From NCBI RefSeq assembly GCF_012927045.1, contig NZ_JABBFW010000005.1:186001-250000 (forward strand): a stretch of DNA of 64,000 bases. The letters run 5' to 3'. The notes beneath the pieces are model-generated. The model was not told where the DNA came from and did not search any database. It saw only the letters and a list, made by a program, of their open reading frames with translations. Origin of the DNA: Azohydromonas caseinilytica (lineage in GTDB: Bacteria; Pseudomonadota; Gammaproteobacteria; Burkholderiales; Burkholderiaceae_C). The translations under genes were made by a program, and so were the position numbers. This document shows positions 43,395 through 52,544 of this stretch, piece after piece. Within the stretch, counting starts at the first letter, position 1, and the number at the start of each line of letters is the position of its first letter.

Positions 43395-44201
43395 TCAGCC
43401 GCCGATGACGGCGCGGGTCAGCTCGCCCAGCGCGGCGGCCGTCTCGGCGTCGTCGGTGAGCGCGTCCACGATCGCGGCCTGGCAGGCGGCCTGCAGCGGC
43501 AGCCCGGCGCGCACCAGGCGCGCCGCCACCACCAGCAGCCGGGTGCTGACGGTCTCCTCCAGGTCGTGGTCGGTGAGCCGGCGCAGCGCCTGCGCCAGCC
43601 GCACCAGCGTGGCGGCCAGCGCGGCGTCCGCCCCGGCCTCGGCCTCGACGATGCGCTGCTCCACCTCGGGGGCCGGGTAGCCGAAGCTCAGCGCCACGAA
43701 GCGCTGGCGCGTGCTGGGCTTGAGGCTCTTGAGCAGGTTCTGGTAGCCGGGGTTGTAGCTGATGACCAGCATGAAGCCCGGCGCCGCCGGCAGCAGCTCG
43801 CCGGTGCGCTCGATGGGCAGCACGCGGCGGTCGTCGGCCAGCGGGTGCAGCACCACGGTGGTGTCCTTGCGCGCCTCCACCACCTCGTCGAGGTAGCAGA
43901 TGGCGCCGCTGCGCACGGCGCGGGTGAGCGGGCCGTCGCACCAGACGGTGTCGCCGTCGGCGATGAGATGGCGGCCCACGAGGTCGGCGGCGCTCAAGTC
44001 GTCGTGGCAGCTCACGGTGACGAGCGGGCGGCCCAGCCGCGCGGCCATGTGCTCGACGAAGCGCGTCTTGCCGCAGCCCGTGGGGCCCTTGATCAGCAGC
44101 GGCAGCCGCTCGCGGTAGGCGTGCTCGAACAGCGCGCACTCGGCGGCCTGCGCCATGTAGAAGGGCACGGCGGCGATTTTCAGTGCGGAGGCGAATTCCA
44201 T
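43395..44201 (-). CDS. norQ: AAA+ ATPase NorQ/NirQ
   Basis: This 268-residue MoxR-type AAA+ ATPase has Walker A GPTGCGKTRF (residues 39-48) and Walker B AICYLDEVVEA, then a sensor region ISYNPGYQNLLKSLKPSTRQRF typical of NorQ/CbbQ. It works with NorD to activate NO reductase. It is separated from norB by 174 bp containing a family A palindromic repeat, and is followed closely by the membrane ferredoxin gene. Confidence 0.95.
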   Translation of the reverse strand: MEFASALKIAAVPFYMAQAAECALFEHAYRERLPLLIKGPTGCGKTRFVEHMAARLGRPLVTVSCHDDLSAADLVGRHLIADGDTVWCDGPLTRAVRSGAICYLDEVVEARKDTTVVLHPLADDRRVLPIERTGELLPAAPGFMLVISYNPGYQNLLKSLKPSTRQRFVALSFGYPAPEVEQRIVEAEAGADAALAATLVRLAQALRRLTDHDLEETVSTRLLVVAARLVRAGLPLQAACQAAIVDALTDDAETAAALGELTRAVIGG

Positions 44202-44250
44202 GTCACGTTCTCACTGGTCAACTTCCTGGAAGTTCCGCGACCTCAAGGAA

Positions 44251-44346
44251 CCGTTCGCCCTGAGGTATCGAAGGGCGAATCCGTCAGGCTGCGATGGCAG
44301 CCGCACAGCAGGGGCCGTCCGTCCTTCGATACCTCAGGACGAACGG
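44251..44346. repeat. Palindromic intergenic repeat, family A, copy 2
   Basis: Arms at 44251-44273 and 44324-44346 match at 22 of 23 positions (core ccctgaggtatcgaag). The left tail gaagggcgaatccg and aggctgc inside the loop are shared with the copy at 721-801, so the whole unit, not just the arms, is repeated. It sits between norB and norQ inside the operon. Confidence 0.78.
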
Positions 44347-44375
44347 AATGCTTCACTGACAAGCCAAGCCAGGAC

Positions 44376-46257
<1,882 letters not shown>

Positions 46258-46319
46258 GAGGGAGCCCTCCTCGGTCAACACGATGGGGCTTAGCCTAGGG
46301 ATGCACTCGGATACCTTCC

Positions 46320-46333
46320 TTGAACCGGTTCAA
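46320..46333 (-). promoter_or_regulatory. Dnr/FNR-type box, proximal, upstream of norC
   Basis: The site ttgaaccggttcaa is a perfect 14-bp palindrome fitting TTGA-N6-TCAA, centred 69.5 bp from the norC start, suitable for activation at -41.5. Confidence 0.85.
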
Positions 46334-46367
46334 GAAACGCGGCGCCGCCTGCGCAGCGGGCGTGAAC

Positions 46368-46381
46368 TTGACGCGACTCAA
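46368..46381 (-). promoter_or_regulatory. Dnr/FNR-type box, distal, upstream of norC
   Basis: The site ttgacgcgactcaa fits TTGA-N6-TCAA and lies 48 bp from the proximal box, giving a tandem arrangement that could add a second CRP-family dimer near -90. Confidence 0.6.
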
Positions 46382-46414
46382 GCCGCCATCCGCGCCGAAA
46401 GCGCCGCGGGCAAC

Positions 46415-46443
46415 AAAAAACCCGCCTCGCGGCGGGTTGTTTT
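46415..46443 (-). terminator. Terminator upstream of the nor promoter
   Basis: On the minus strand the stem cccgcc/ggcggg with a 4-base loop is followed by six Ts. It ends the transcript of the small DUF883-like gene and insulates the nor promoter. Confidence 0.82.
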
Positions 46444-46482
46444 CAGGGGCCGCCGAAGCGGCCCGCCGGGGAGGAGACGGCG

Positions 46483-46812
46483 TCAGCGCCGGCCGATGAG
46501 CATGCCCACCAGGAAGCCGACGCCGGCGGCCACGGCGATGGAGCGCCAGGGCTTGTCGTGCACGAAGTCGTCGGCGGCCTGGCCGGCGGCGCGGGTCTTG
46601 TTGACGGCGTTGGCCTGCAGGTCGCGCAGGTCATGGCGGGCTTCGCGCAGCCGCTCGCGCAACTGGGCGGCGCTGGCGCTGGCGCTGGCGGCGCTGGAGC
46701 GCATGAGCGCCTCGGCATCGGCCACGATGGCCTTCAGATCGCTCTTGAGCTGGTCCATGCCCGGGTTGTTGGCCGCGGGCGTCGTGGTGGTGGGCGTGCT
46801 CATGTCGTTCAT
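46483..46812 (-). CDS. DUF883/ElaB-type inner-membrane protein
   Basis: This 109-residue protein has a long amphipathic helix (about 20-80, with the Ala/Ser-rich SSAASASASAAQLRERL) and a C-terminal membrane anchor ending KPWRSIAVAAGVGFLVGMLIGRR, i.e. the GxxxGxLxGRR tail typical of the ElaB/YqjD/DUF883 family. E. coli members bind ribosomes at the membrane in stationary phase and aid stress tolerance. The start at 46812 has ggagg about 8 bp upstream. Confidence 0.9.
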   Translation of the reverse strand: MNDMSTPTTTTPAANNPGMDQLKSDLKAIVADAEALMRSSAASASASAAQLRERLREARHDLRDLQANAVNKTRAAGQAADDFVHDKPWRSIAVAAGVGFLVGMLIGRR

Positions 46813-47005
46813 CGTGCGGTCCTCCGTGTGTGAAAGGGCTGGGATCGGGCTCTTACCTTAGCCCCTGCCCCGCTCCAGCGGCAAGCGCCGGCGCGCGCCA
46901 GGGGTGCAAGGGAAACCCGTGGGGCGGACGGCGGGCCGTCCCTCCTTCCCAGGCAGACCCGCGCCGGGGCCCCGGAGTTCCCTGCCCGCGCGCCCCGCGC
47001 CCGGC

Positions 47006-48259
47006 TCAGGCCGGCACGGCGCTGGCGTCCCGTGCCGTCAGGGACGACAACGCGGCCACCGCGGGCGTGAGCAGCCGCTCCACGAGCTCGCGCACGCTGC
47101 GGATCTGCTCGCCGAAGGGCAGCGCACCGGCGCCGCGGAAGAACAGCCCCTTCTTGACCTCGCCGCGCAGCGCGGCGGCGAGCTGGTGGTCGATGCAGAA
47201 CTGGCCCCAGCCCTGCAGCCCGTCGCGCAGCCCGCACTGCGCCAGGCAGTCGAAGACCTTGGTGCAGCGCGACTTGGGATGCGCCACCGCCTGCAGCTTC
47301 TCCTCGGCCTTGAGATAGGTCTTGAGCCAGGGCGTGGCCACGGCGCGCGCGGGCAGCCCCGCCACGCTGGTGAACTCGACCATGTCCTCGTTGCGCGCCT
47401 GGGCCAGCACGCGCTTGAACTCGGGGTGCGCGTCGCACTCGGCGGTGACGGCGAAGGGCGTGCCCAGCTGCACGCCGGCCGCGCCCAGCGCCTGCAGCCG
47501 CGCGATGTCCTCGAAGCTGCGGATGCCGCCGGCGGCAATGACGGGAATCTCGCGCTCGATGCCGGCCTTCTTCAGGAACTCCAGCACCGCGGGAATGACG
47601 TTCTCGAAATCGAAACGCGGGTCGCCCAGGTCGGCGATGCGCGCCGCGCCCAGGTGCCCGCCGGCTAGGCGCGGGTGCTCGATGACGATGGCATCGGGCA
47701 GCCGCTTCTTGCGCTCCCACTTCTTGATGACCAGCTGCACGCCGCGCGCGTCCGACAGGATCGGCACCAGCAGCGCATTGGGGTGGTCCTGCGCCAGGTC
47801 GGGCAGGTCCAGCGGCAGGCCCGCGCCCACCACCACGGCATCGATGCCGGCCTCCAGCGCGCGCTTGACGCTGGCGGCGTACGCGGCCACCGCGCGCATG
47901 ACGTTGATGGCGATGAGCCCGCGACCCTGCGACAGCGCGCGCGCGGCCTTGATCTCGCGTTCCAGCGCCTCCAGGTTGGCCGCGTCGATGAGCGCCTTGC
48001 CCTCGGCCTCGTGGCCGGCGCGCGCGGCGGCGCCCTCGGTGCGCTCCATCAGGTCCGGATGGTGGCGGCGCAGGTCCACCGAGCTGATGGTGCCCACCCC
48101 GCCCAGCGCGGCCACGCTGCCCGCGAGCCGGTGCGCCGACACCCCCACGCCCATGCCACCCTGCACGATGGGCAGCAGCGAACGGCCGCCCAGCCGCAGC
48201 GCCCGCAGGCGGCTTTGCTCCAGGACGGGCGCGAGGACGGGGTCGATGTGCGGATTCAT
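47006..48259 (-). CDS. NAD(P)H-dependent flavin oxidoreductase, nitronate monooxygenase-like
   Basis: This 417-residue FMN-dependent TIM-barrel protein belongs to the nitronate monooxygenase/2-nitropropane dioxygenase family. Motifs include IVQGGMGVGVSAHRLAG at the N-terminus, PVIAAGGIRSFEDIARLQ and GAAGVQLGTPFAVTAECD, which line the FMN phosphate site. The true substrate in such proteins is often unknown; nitronate oxidation or an enoyl-ACP-reductase-like role are options. A degenerate Dnr-like sequence lies 58-71 bp upstream. Confidence 0.85.
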   Translation of the reverse strand: MNPHIDPVLAPVLEQSRLRALRLGGRSLLPIVQGGMGVGVSAHRLAGSVAALGGVGTISSVDLRRHHPDLMERTEGAAARAGHEAEGKALIDAANLEALEREIKAARALSQGRGLIAINVMRAVAAYAASVKRALEAGIDAVVVGAGLPLDLPDLAQDHPNALLVPILSDARGVQLVIKKWERKKRLPDAIVIEHPRLAGGHLGAARIADLGDPRFDFENVIPAVLEFLKKAGIEREIPVIAAGGIRSFEDIARLQALGAAGVQLGTPFAVTAECDAHPEFKRVLAQARNEDMVEFTSVAGLPARAVATPWLKTYLKAEEKLQAVAHPKSRCTKVFDCLAQCGLRDGLQGWGQFCIDHQLAAALRGEVKKGLFFRGAGALPFGEQIRSVRELVERLLTPAVAALSSLTARDASAVPA

Positions 48260-48316
48260 GGGAACAGGCGAGAACAGACAGGCTGCGCACCTTACGCAGC
48301 CCACCCGGGCGCCTCC

Positions 48317-48330
48317 TTGATCCTTGTCAT
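48317..48330 (-). promoter_or_regulatory. Degenerate Dnr-like box upstream of the flavin oxidoreductase
   Basis: The site ttgatccttgtcat matches TTGA-N6-TCAA except the final base, centred 64.5 bp from the start codon. It could be chance. Confidence 0.3.
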
Positions 48331-48444
48331 GCCGCACCGCGATGGCGCGCGCCGTTGTTGTGACGAAGTGATGCCCCCGCTGGCAGTGGTGGATTTGGGG
48401 TGACGTGGCTTGCAGCGCCGCGCGGGCGTGGCGATGCTGCGGCC

Positions 48445-48777
48445 ATGGCCCTCGAACACGCATCCCCGCTGCAGCCCATCCGGCTGCATCCCGACGGCAC
48501 CCTGCCGCCCGACGCCGTGAGCGTCAGCCTCATCAAGAGCGCGGAGCTGCAGTTGCTGCGCGTGGTGCTGCGCGCCGGCGGCGTGCTGCCGGCGCACTGG
48601 GTGGCCGGCGAGTGCACCATCCAGTGCCTCACCGGCCGCGCGCAACTGGTGACACCGGACAAGAACATCCCGCTGGAGAGCGGCGACGTGGTGCTGGTGC
48701 CCAAGCAGCACCCGCACGAGCTGCGCTCGCCCGACGGCGACAGCGCGCTGCTGGTGACGATTCGGTTGGGGACGTGA
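48445..48777 (+). CDS. Small cupin-domain protein
   Basis: This 110-residue single-domain cupin has the first motif region VLPAHWVAGECTIQCLTGRAQL and second motif SGDVVLVPKQHPHEL, including His residues that could bind a metal. Small cupins of this form are common and mostly uncharacterised. The first motif is imperfect (HWVAGE in place of HxHxxxE), so metal binding is uncertain. It is divergent from the flavin oxidoreductase, with about 185 bp between starts. Confidence 0.82.
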   Translation: MALEHASPLQPIRLHPDGTLPPDAVSVSLIKSAELQLLRVVLRAGGVLPAHWVAGECTIQCLTGRAQLVTPDKNIPLESGDVVLVPKQHPHELRSPDGDSALLVTIRLGT

Positions 48778-48840
48778 CGCGGGGGCGGAGTCGGCTCGCA
48801 GGGGCTTCAAATTCGCCACCTGAAAGGCTGACATGCCGCG

Positions 48841-48869
48841 CTCCCCTCGCCCGCGAAGCGGGAGAGGGG
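48841..48869. repeat. Palindromic intergenic repeat, family B, copy 2
   Basis: The sequence ctcccctcgcccgc then gaa and gcgggagagggg forms a hairpin identical in its arms to the element at 13624-13651. It lies between the convergent cupin and universal stress protein genes. Confidence 0.7.
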
Positions 48870-48924
48870 AAATGCAAGGCCGGCACGGCGGCGCGCCAGC
48901 GGGCGCGCCGTCCGGGCTGCTGCC

Positions 48925-49371
48925 TCAATGCAACACCAGCACCGGCAGCTTGCTGCGCGACATCACCGCCTTGGTGTGCGAACCGAACAGCAGCTCGCCG
49001 AAGGCGCCGCGGCCGTGGGTGACCATGACGATCATGTCGCAGCCCTGCTCATGCGCGGCGTCGGCGATGGCCGCGTCGATGTTGTTGTTGCGGGTGTAAT
49101 GACCCTTGAATTCCACCCCGGCCTCGCGCGCCCGGGCCTCGAAGCGGCCCAGCAGCTTGCGGGCATGCTCGGCCGTCATCTCCTCGTGCGCCGTGGCGGC
49201 GCGCTGGTAGCGGTCGGGATGGGTGCCGATGGAGCTGGGCAGCGCCACGGCGGGCTCGGCGATGAAACCGGTGATCTCCGCACCCAGCTGCCTGGCCAGG
49301 CGGATGCTCTCTTCCATGGCCCGGCCCGAAAGCTCAGTGCCGTCCACGGGCACCAGCAGGCGTTGATACAT
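48925..49371 (-). CDS. Universal stress protein (UspA family)
   Basis: This 148-residue protein has the UspA fold: MYQRLLVPVDGTELSG at the N-terminus and the nucleotide-binding tail VTHGRGAFGELLFGSHTKAV, with the G-x2-G-x9-G-(S/T) pattern. It is likely ATP-binding and cytoplasmic. A Dnr-type box is centred 68.5 bp upstream of the start, so it is probably induced during denitrification, as Usp proteins are in other denitrifiers. Confidence 0.93.
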   Translation of the reverse strand: MYQRLLVPVDGTELSGRAMEESIRLARQLGAEITGFIAEPAVALPSSIGTHPDRYQRAATAHEEMTAEHARKLLGRFEARAREAGVEFKGHYTRNNNIDAAIADAAHEQGCDMIVMVTHGRGAFGELLFGSHTKAVMSRSKLPVLVLH

Positions 49372-49432
49372 GCGCTTCTCCTCTGTACTGCAACTGCCCG
49401 ACCACTCTAGGCCGCGCGGCGCCTTGTCAGGT

Positions 49433-49446
49433 TTGAGCAAGCTCAA
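49433..49446 (-). promoter_or_regulatory. Dnr/FNR-type box upstream of usp
   Basis: The site ttgagcaagctcaa fits TTGA-N6-TCAA and is almost a full palindrome. It is centred 68.5 bp upstream of the usp start and overlaps the last codons and stop of the upstream carbonic anhydrase gene. Confidence 0.75.
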
Positions 49447-50144
49447 GCGCACGAGGGCCAGGCGGCGCCGATCTCGTTGAACAGCACATCCTCCTCGACC
49501 GGCACGTCCTTGAAGGGTCCGGTGCCGCTGTGCTCCGAGCGCGAGGCCGGCACGAAGCCGCCGCGCCGCACGTCGAAGACGTGGATCTCTCCGTCCTCGA
49601 TCACGTAGTGCCAGCCGTGCAGCGTGAGCTGCCGCGCCTCGACGCGCCGGCGCACCATCGGGTACTCCATCAGCCGCTCCAGCTGCAGCACCACGGCGCG
49701 CTGCTCGGTGCGGCGCAACGCCTCGGGCGTGGGCACCACCGGCAGCGCCGCCTCGCGCGCCAGGTCCAGCCAGACCTGGAGGTTCTTCGCCTCGGACGAC
49801 ACCTCGCCGTACAGCGCCTTCATCGCGCCGCAATGGCTGTGGCCGCACACCACGATGCGCTGCACGTCGAGCTGCAGCACCGCGAACTCGATGGCCGCGG
49901 CCGTGCCGTGGTAACCGGCGGAGCCGTCATAGGGCGGCACCAGCGCACCCACGTTGCGCACCAGGAACAGCTCGCCAGGCTCCGCGCCCGTGAGCAGGTA
50001 CGGCACCAGCCGCGAGTCCGAGCAGCCGATGAAGAGCGTGGTCGGATGCTGCCCCTGGTCCACCAGCCTCTTGAAATGCTGCTCGTACTGGGGGAAAGCG
50101 TCGTCATGGAAGCGGCGCAGCCGCTGCAGCAGGTCGTCAGGCAT
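49443..50144 (-). CDS. Cytoplasmic beta-class carbonic anhydrase
   Basis: This 233-residue beta-carbonic anhydrase keeps the zinc ligands Cys41 and Asp43 (GCSDSR), His102 and Cys105 (GHSHCGAM). It has no signal peptide, unlike the paralogue at 5978-6721. It would interconvert CO2 and bicarbonate in the cytoplasm. It lies 17 bp after the PpiC gene and could be the tail of the nar transcript. Its 3' end overlaps the Dnr box of usp. Confidence 0.93.
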   Translation of the reverse strand: MPDDLLQRLRRFHDDAFPQYEQHFKRLVDQGQHPTTLFIGCSDSRLVPYLLTGAEPGELFLVRNVGALVPPYDGSAGYHGTAAAIEFAVLQLDVQRIVVCGHSHCGAMKALYGEVSSEAKNLQVWLDLAREAALPVVPTPEALRRTEQRAVVLQLERLMEYPMVRRRVEARQLTLHGWHYVIEDGEIHVFDVRRGGFVPASRSEHSGTGPFKDVPVEEDVLFNEIGAAWPSCA

Positions 50145-50161
50145 CGGAGTTCAGGCGCGGC

Positions 50162-51028
50162 TCACTGCACCAGCGGCGTGTCCACGGTTTCGAGATCAAC
50201 CGCCTCCAGCGCCGCCGTGCCGGCCAGCACGCGCAGGTACTGCCGCAGCGCCGTGATCCAGGCCTGCTGCTGCAGCGACTGCACCACCGCATTGCGCACC
50301 TGCTTGTAGGGCAGCGCCTCGCCGCCCTCGCGCGCCAGCACCTCCACCACGTGCAGGCCGTGGCGGCTGTGCACCAGGCGCGGCAGCACGCCCACTTCCG
50401 GGTGGCCGAAGATTTCGCGCCCGAACTCGGGCGCCACCTCCGCCGCCGTCACCACGCCCAGCTCGCCGCCCTGGGCGCCGCTGGGGCAGTTGGACAGCTC
50501 GGCCGCGGCGCGGGCGAAGGCGCCATCGGCCACCTCCGCGCAGCGCAGCTCCAGCAGCAGCGCCTCGGCGCGCTTGCGCAGGGCATTGATGTCCACGCCC
50601 GGCGTGACGGCGAACAGCACGTGCCGCAGCGCCACCCGCTCCTGCGCGCCGAAGCGCGCCGGGTGCGCGGCGTGATGGCGCCGCAGCGCCGCCTCGTCCG
50701 CTTCGGGCAAGCGCAGCTCCAGCGCCAGCAGCTCCTCGATGGCCTGCGAGGCCGCGGCGCTCATGCTGCCGTCGAGCTGCGCCTGGTCGTTGGCATCCAG
50801 CAGCCCGGCCAGCTGCGCCGCCTGGCGCAGCAGCTCGCCGCAGGCGCGCTGGCGCAGTTCGAGCTCGTCGGGACGCCGCCCCGGCGCATGCAGCGCCACG
50901 CCGTTGACGCGCGCCACCGGCTGGTCCGGATCGGCCACCGGCGCGCTCATCACCGGAAAGTCCTCGTGTTGAAGGGCCTTCTGGCCGCCGCAACCGCAGC
51001 CGCCATGGCCGCCACCGCATCCGCTCAT
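50162..51028 (-). CDS. PpiC-type peptidyl-prolyl isomerase of the nar operon
   Basis: This 288-residue parvulin-family protein has the isomerase core CPSGAQGGELGVVTAAEVAPEF and HSRHGLHVVEVL (about residues 180-250) after a helical region. It begins MSGCGGGHGGCGCGGQ, a Cys/His/Gly cluster that could bind metal. It has no signal peptide, so it acts in the cytoplasm, where it may help fold or mature nitrate reductase subunits. Parvulins in this position after narI are recurrent in betaproteobacterial nar operons. It is 3 bp from narI. Confidence 0.88.
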   Translation of the reverse strand: MSGCGGGHGGCGCGGQKALQHEDFPVMSAPVADPDQPVARVNGVALHAPGRRPDELELRQRACGELLRQAAQLAGLLDANDQAQLDGSMSAAASQAIEELLALELRLPEADEAALRRHHAAHPARFGAQERVALRHVLFAVTPGVDINALRKRAEALLLELRCAEVADGAFARAAAELSNCPSGAQGGELGVVTAAEVAPEFGREIFGHPEVGVLPRLVHSRHGLHVVEVLAREGGEALPYKQVRNAVVQSLQQQAWITALRQYLRVLAGTAALEAVDLETVDTPLVQ

Positions 51029-51031
51029 GGC

Positions 51032-51835
51032 TCAGCCCCTCCCATGCGAAGGCTTCACCGCCACCGGCGCGGCACCGCCCTGCACCTGCACTGCGGGCCG
51101 GCCCACGGTCTCTTCCAGCGTGCGCCGCGGCGCCAGGTGACCGGCGGGCAGGTTCAGGCGGCGGCTGCGCACCACCTGGTACGGGCGCAGCACATAGGCC
51201 ACCGAGGCCAGGCCGCTCCACACATGCACCAGGCGCGTGAACGGGAAGACCAGGAACAGCGTCATGCCCAGGACCATGTGCAGCTTGAACACCCAGCCCA
51301 CCGCGGCCAGCTCCGCGCCATCGACGCGCAAGGTCACCACGCGCTGCGCCCAGTCGGAGAGCACCAGCATCACGCTGCCGTCCAGGTGCTGGGCCGACAG
51401 CGGGATCGTGGCCAGCCCCAGCGCCAGCTGCACCCACAGCAGCGCCAGCAACAGGATGTCGCTGGGCTTGGAGGTGGCGCGAATGCGCGGGTCCGACAGG
51501 CGGCGGTTCAGCAGGATGGTCACGCCGAAGAAGGCCAGCGTGCCGGCGACGCCGCCGCTGACCATGGCCATCACCTGCTTGGAACCCGCGCCGATGAAGT
51601 GCTCGTACACCGCGTGCGGCGTGAGCATGCCCACCGTGTGGCCCACCAGCAGGAACAGCACGCCGATGTGGAACAGGTTGCTGCCCACGCGCAGGCTGCC
51701 GCCGCGCAGCAGCTGGGACGAATCGCTCTTCCAGGTGTACTGGTCGCGGTCGAAGCGGATCAGGCTGCCGACGAAGAAGACGGCCAGGCAGATGTAGGGA
51801 TAGAGGCCGAAGAAGAAGTGGTCCAGGGCTTTCAT
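51032..51835 (-). CDS. narI: Respiratory nitrate reductase gamma subunit (cytochrome b)
   Basis: This 267-residue protein has five TM helices and binds two b hemes; it oxidises quinol and passes electrons to NarH. Family segments are FFFGLYPYICLAVFFVGSL, HIGVLFLLVGHTVGML and VGWVFKLHMVLGMTLFLVFPFTRLVH, with paired His ligands. The start overlaps the narJ stop through ATGA. It extends about 40 residues beyond the E. coli homologue at the C-terminus. Confidence 0.95.
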   Translation of the reverse strand: MKALDHFFFGLYPYICLAVFFVGSLIRFDRDQYTWKSDSSQLLRGGSLRVGSNLFHIGVLFLLVGHTVGMLTPHAVYEHFIGAGSKQVMAMVSGGVAGTLAFFGVTILLNRRLSDPRIRATSKPSDILLLALLWVQLALGLATIPLSAQHLDGSVMLVLSDWAQRVVTLRVDGAELAAVGWVFKLHMVLGMTLFLVFPFTRLVHVWSGLASVAYVLRPYQVVRSRRLNLPAGHLAPRRTLEETVGRPAVQVQGGAAPVAVKPSHGRG

Positions 51836-52533
51836 GCTCGCGCTCCTTGGTTGGAAGCCGCGTGGGCGTTGGTCTTGCGCACGATGTGGATGGGCTGCGG
51901 CTGGCCGGGCGCGGCCTGGCCGCGGGTGCTGCAGCCGTCGAAGGCGGGCGGCTCGGCCCACGCTTCATCCAGGGGCTCGTCAGCCTCCACCTTCACCGCC
52001 TGCGGCTTCTCGCCGGCCAGCTCCAGCACGGCGGCGACGACGCAGGCATAAGGGCTGCCGCGCTTGAGCAGCGCGCTGAAGACGGCGTTGAGGATGTGCG
52101 CCATCTCGCCCAGGAACTCCCGCCCCACCGCCGGCGGCTGCGTGGAGACGAACTCCAGCACCACGGGCAGGTGGTCCGGCAGCTCCTGGTCGCCCAGGTG
52201 CAGGCCCGCCTGCGCATAGGTCTGGATCAGGTCGATCATGGCCGGGCCGCGCTCGCGCGAGTCGCCGTGCACATGCTCGAACAGGTGCAGCGAGGTGGCG
52301 CGGCCCCGGTCGAAGGTCTCGACGTACTGAGCCTCGACCTCGTAGGGATCGGCCGCGTGCAGCACCTTCATCAGCTGTCGCACTTCGGCGCGGCGCGGCG
52401 CGGGCAGCGCCGCCTCGTCGTCCAGCGCCTGCGCCAGCTCGGGCAGCGCCGCGCGCAGCCCGGCGCCGGGATAGCCCAGCAGCGCCGCCAGCACGCGCGC
52501 CGTGAGCCGGTGGCTCTTCACCTTGTTGAACAT
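51832..52533 (-). CDS. narJ: Nitrate reductase assembly chaperone NarJ
   Basis: This 233-residue cytoplasmic chaperone of the TorD family binds apo-NarG and helps insert molybdenum cofactor. Family features include VLAALLGYPGAGL, the Y-V-E-T-F-D segment and SLHLFEHVHGDSRERG. It lies between narH (11 bp) and narI (overlap), in the usual order. Confidence 0.94.
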   Translation of the reverse strand: MFNKVKSHRLTARVLAALLGYPGAGLRAALPELAQALDDEAALPAPRRAEVRQLMKVLHAADPYEVEAQYVETFDRGRATSLHLFEHVHGDSRERGPAMIDLIQTYAQAGLHLGDQELPDHLPVVLEFVSTQPPAVGREFLGEMAHILNAVFSALLKRGSPYACVVAAVLELAGEKPQAVKVEADEPLDEAWAEPPAFDGCSTRGQAAPGQPQPIHIVRKTNAHAASNQGARA

Positions 52534-52544
52534 CGCATGCTCCT

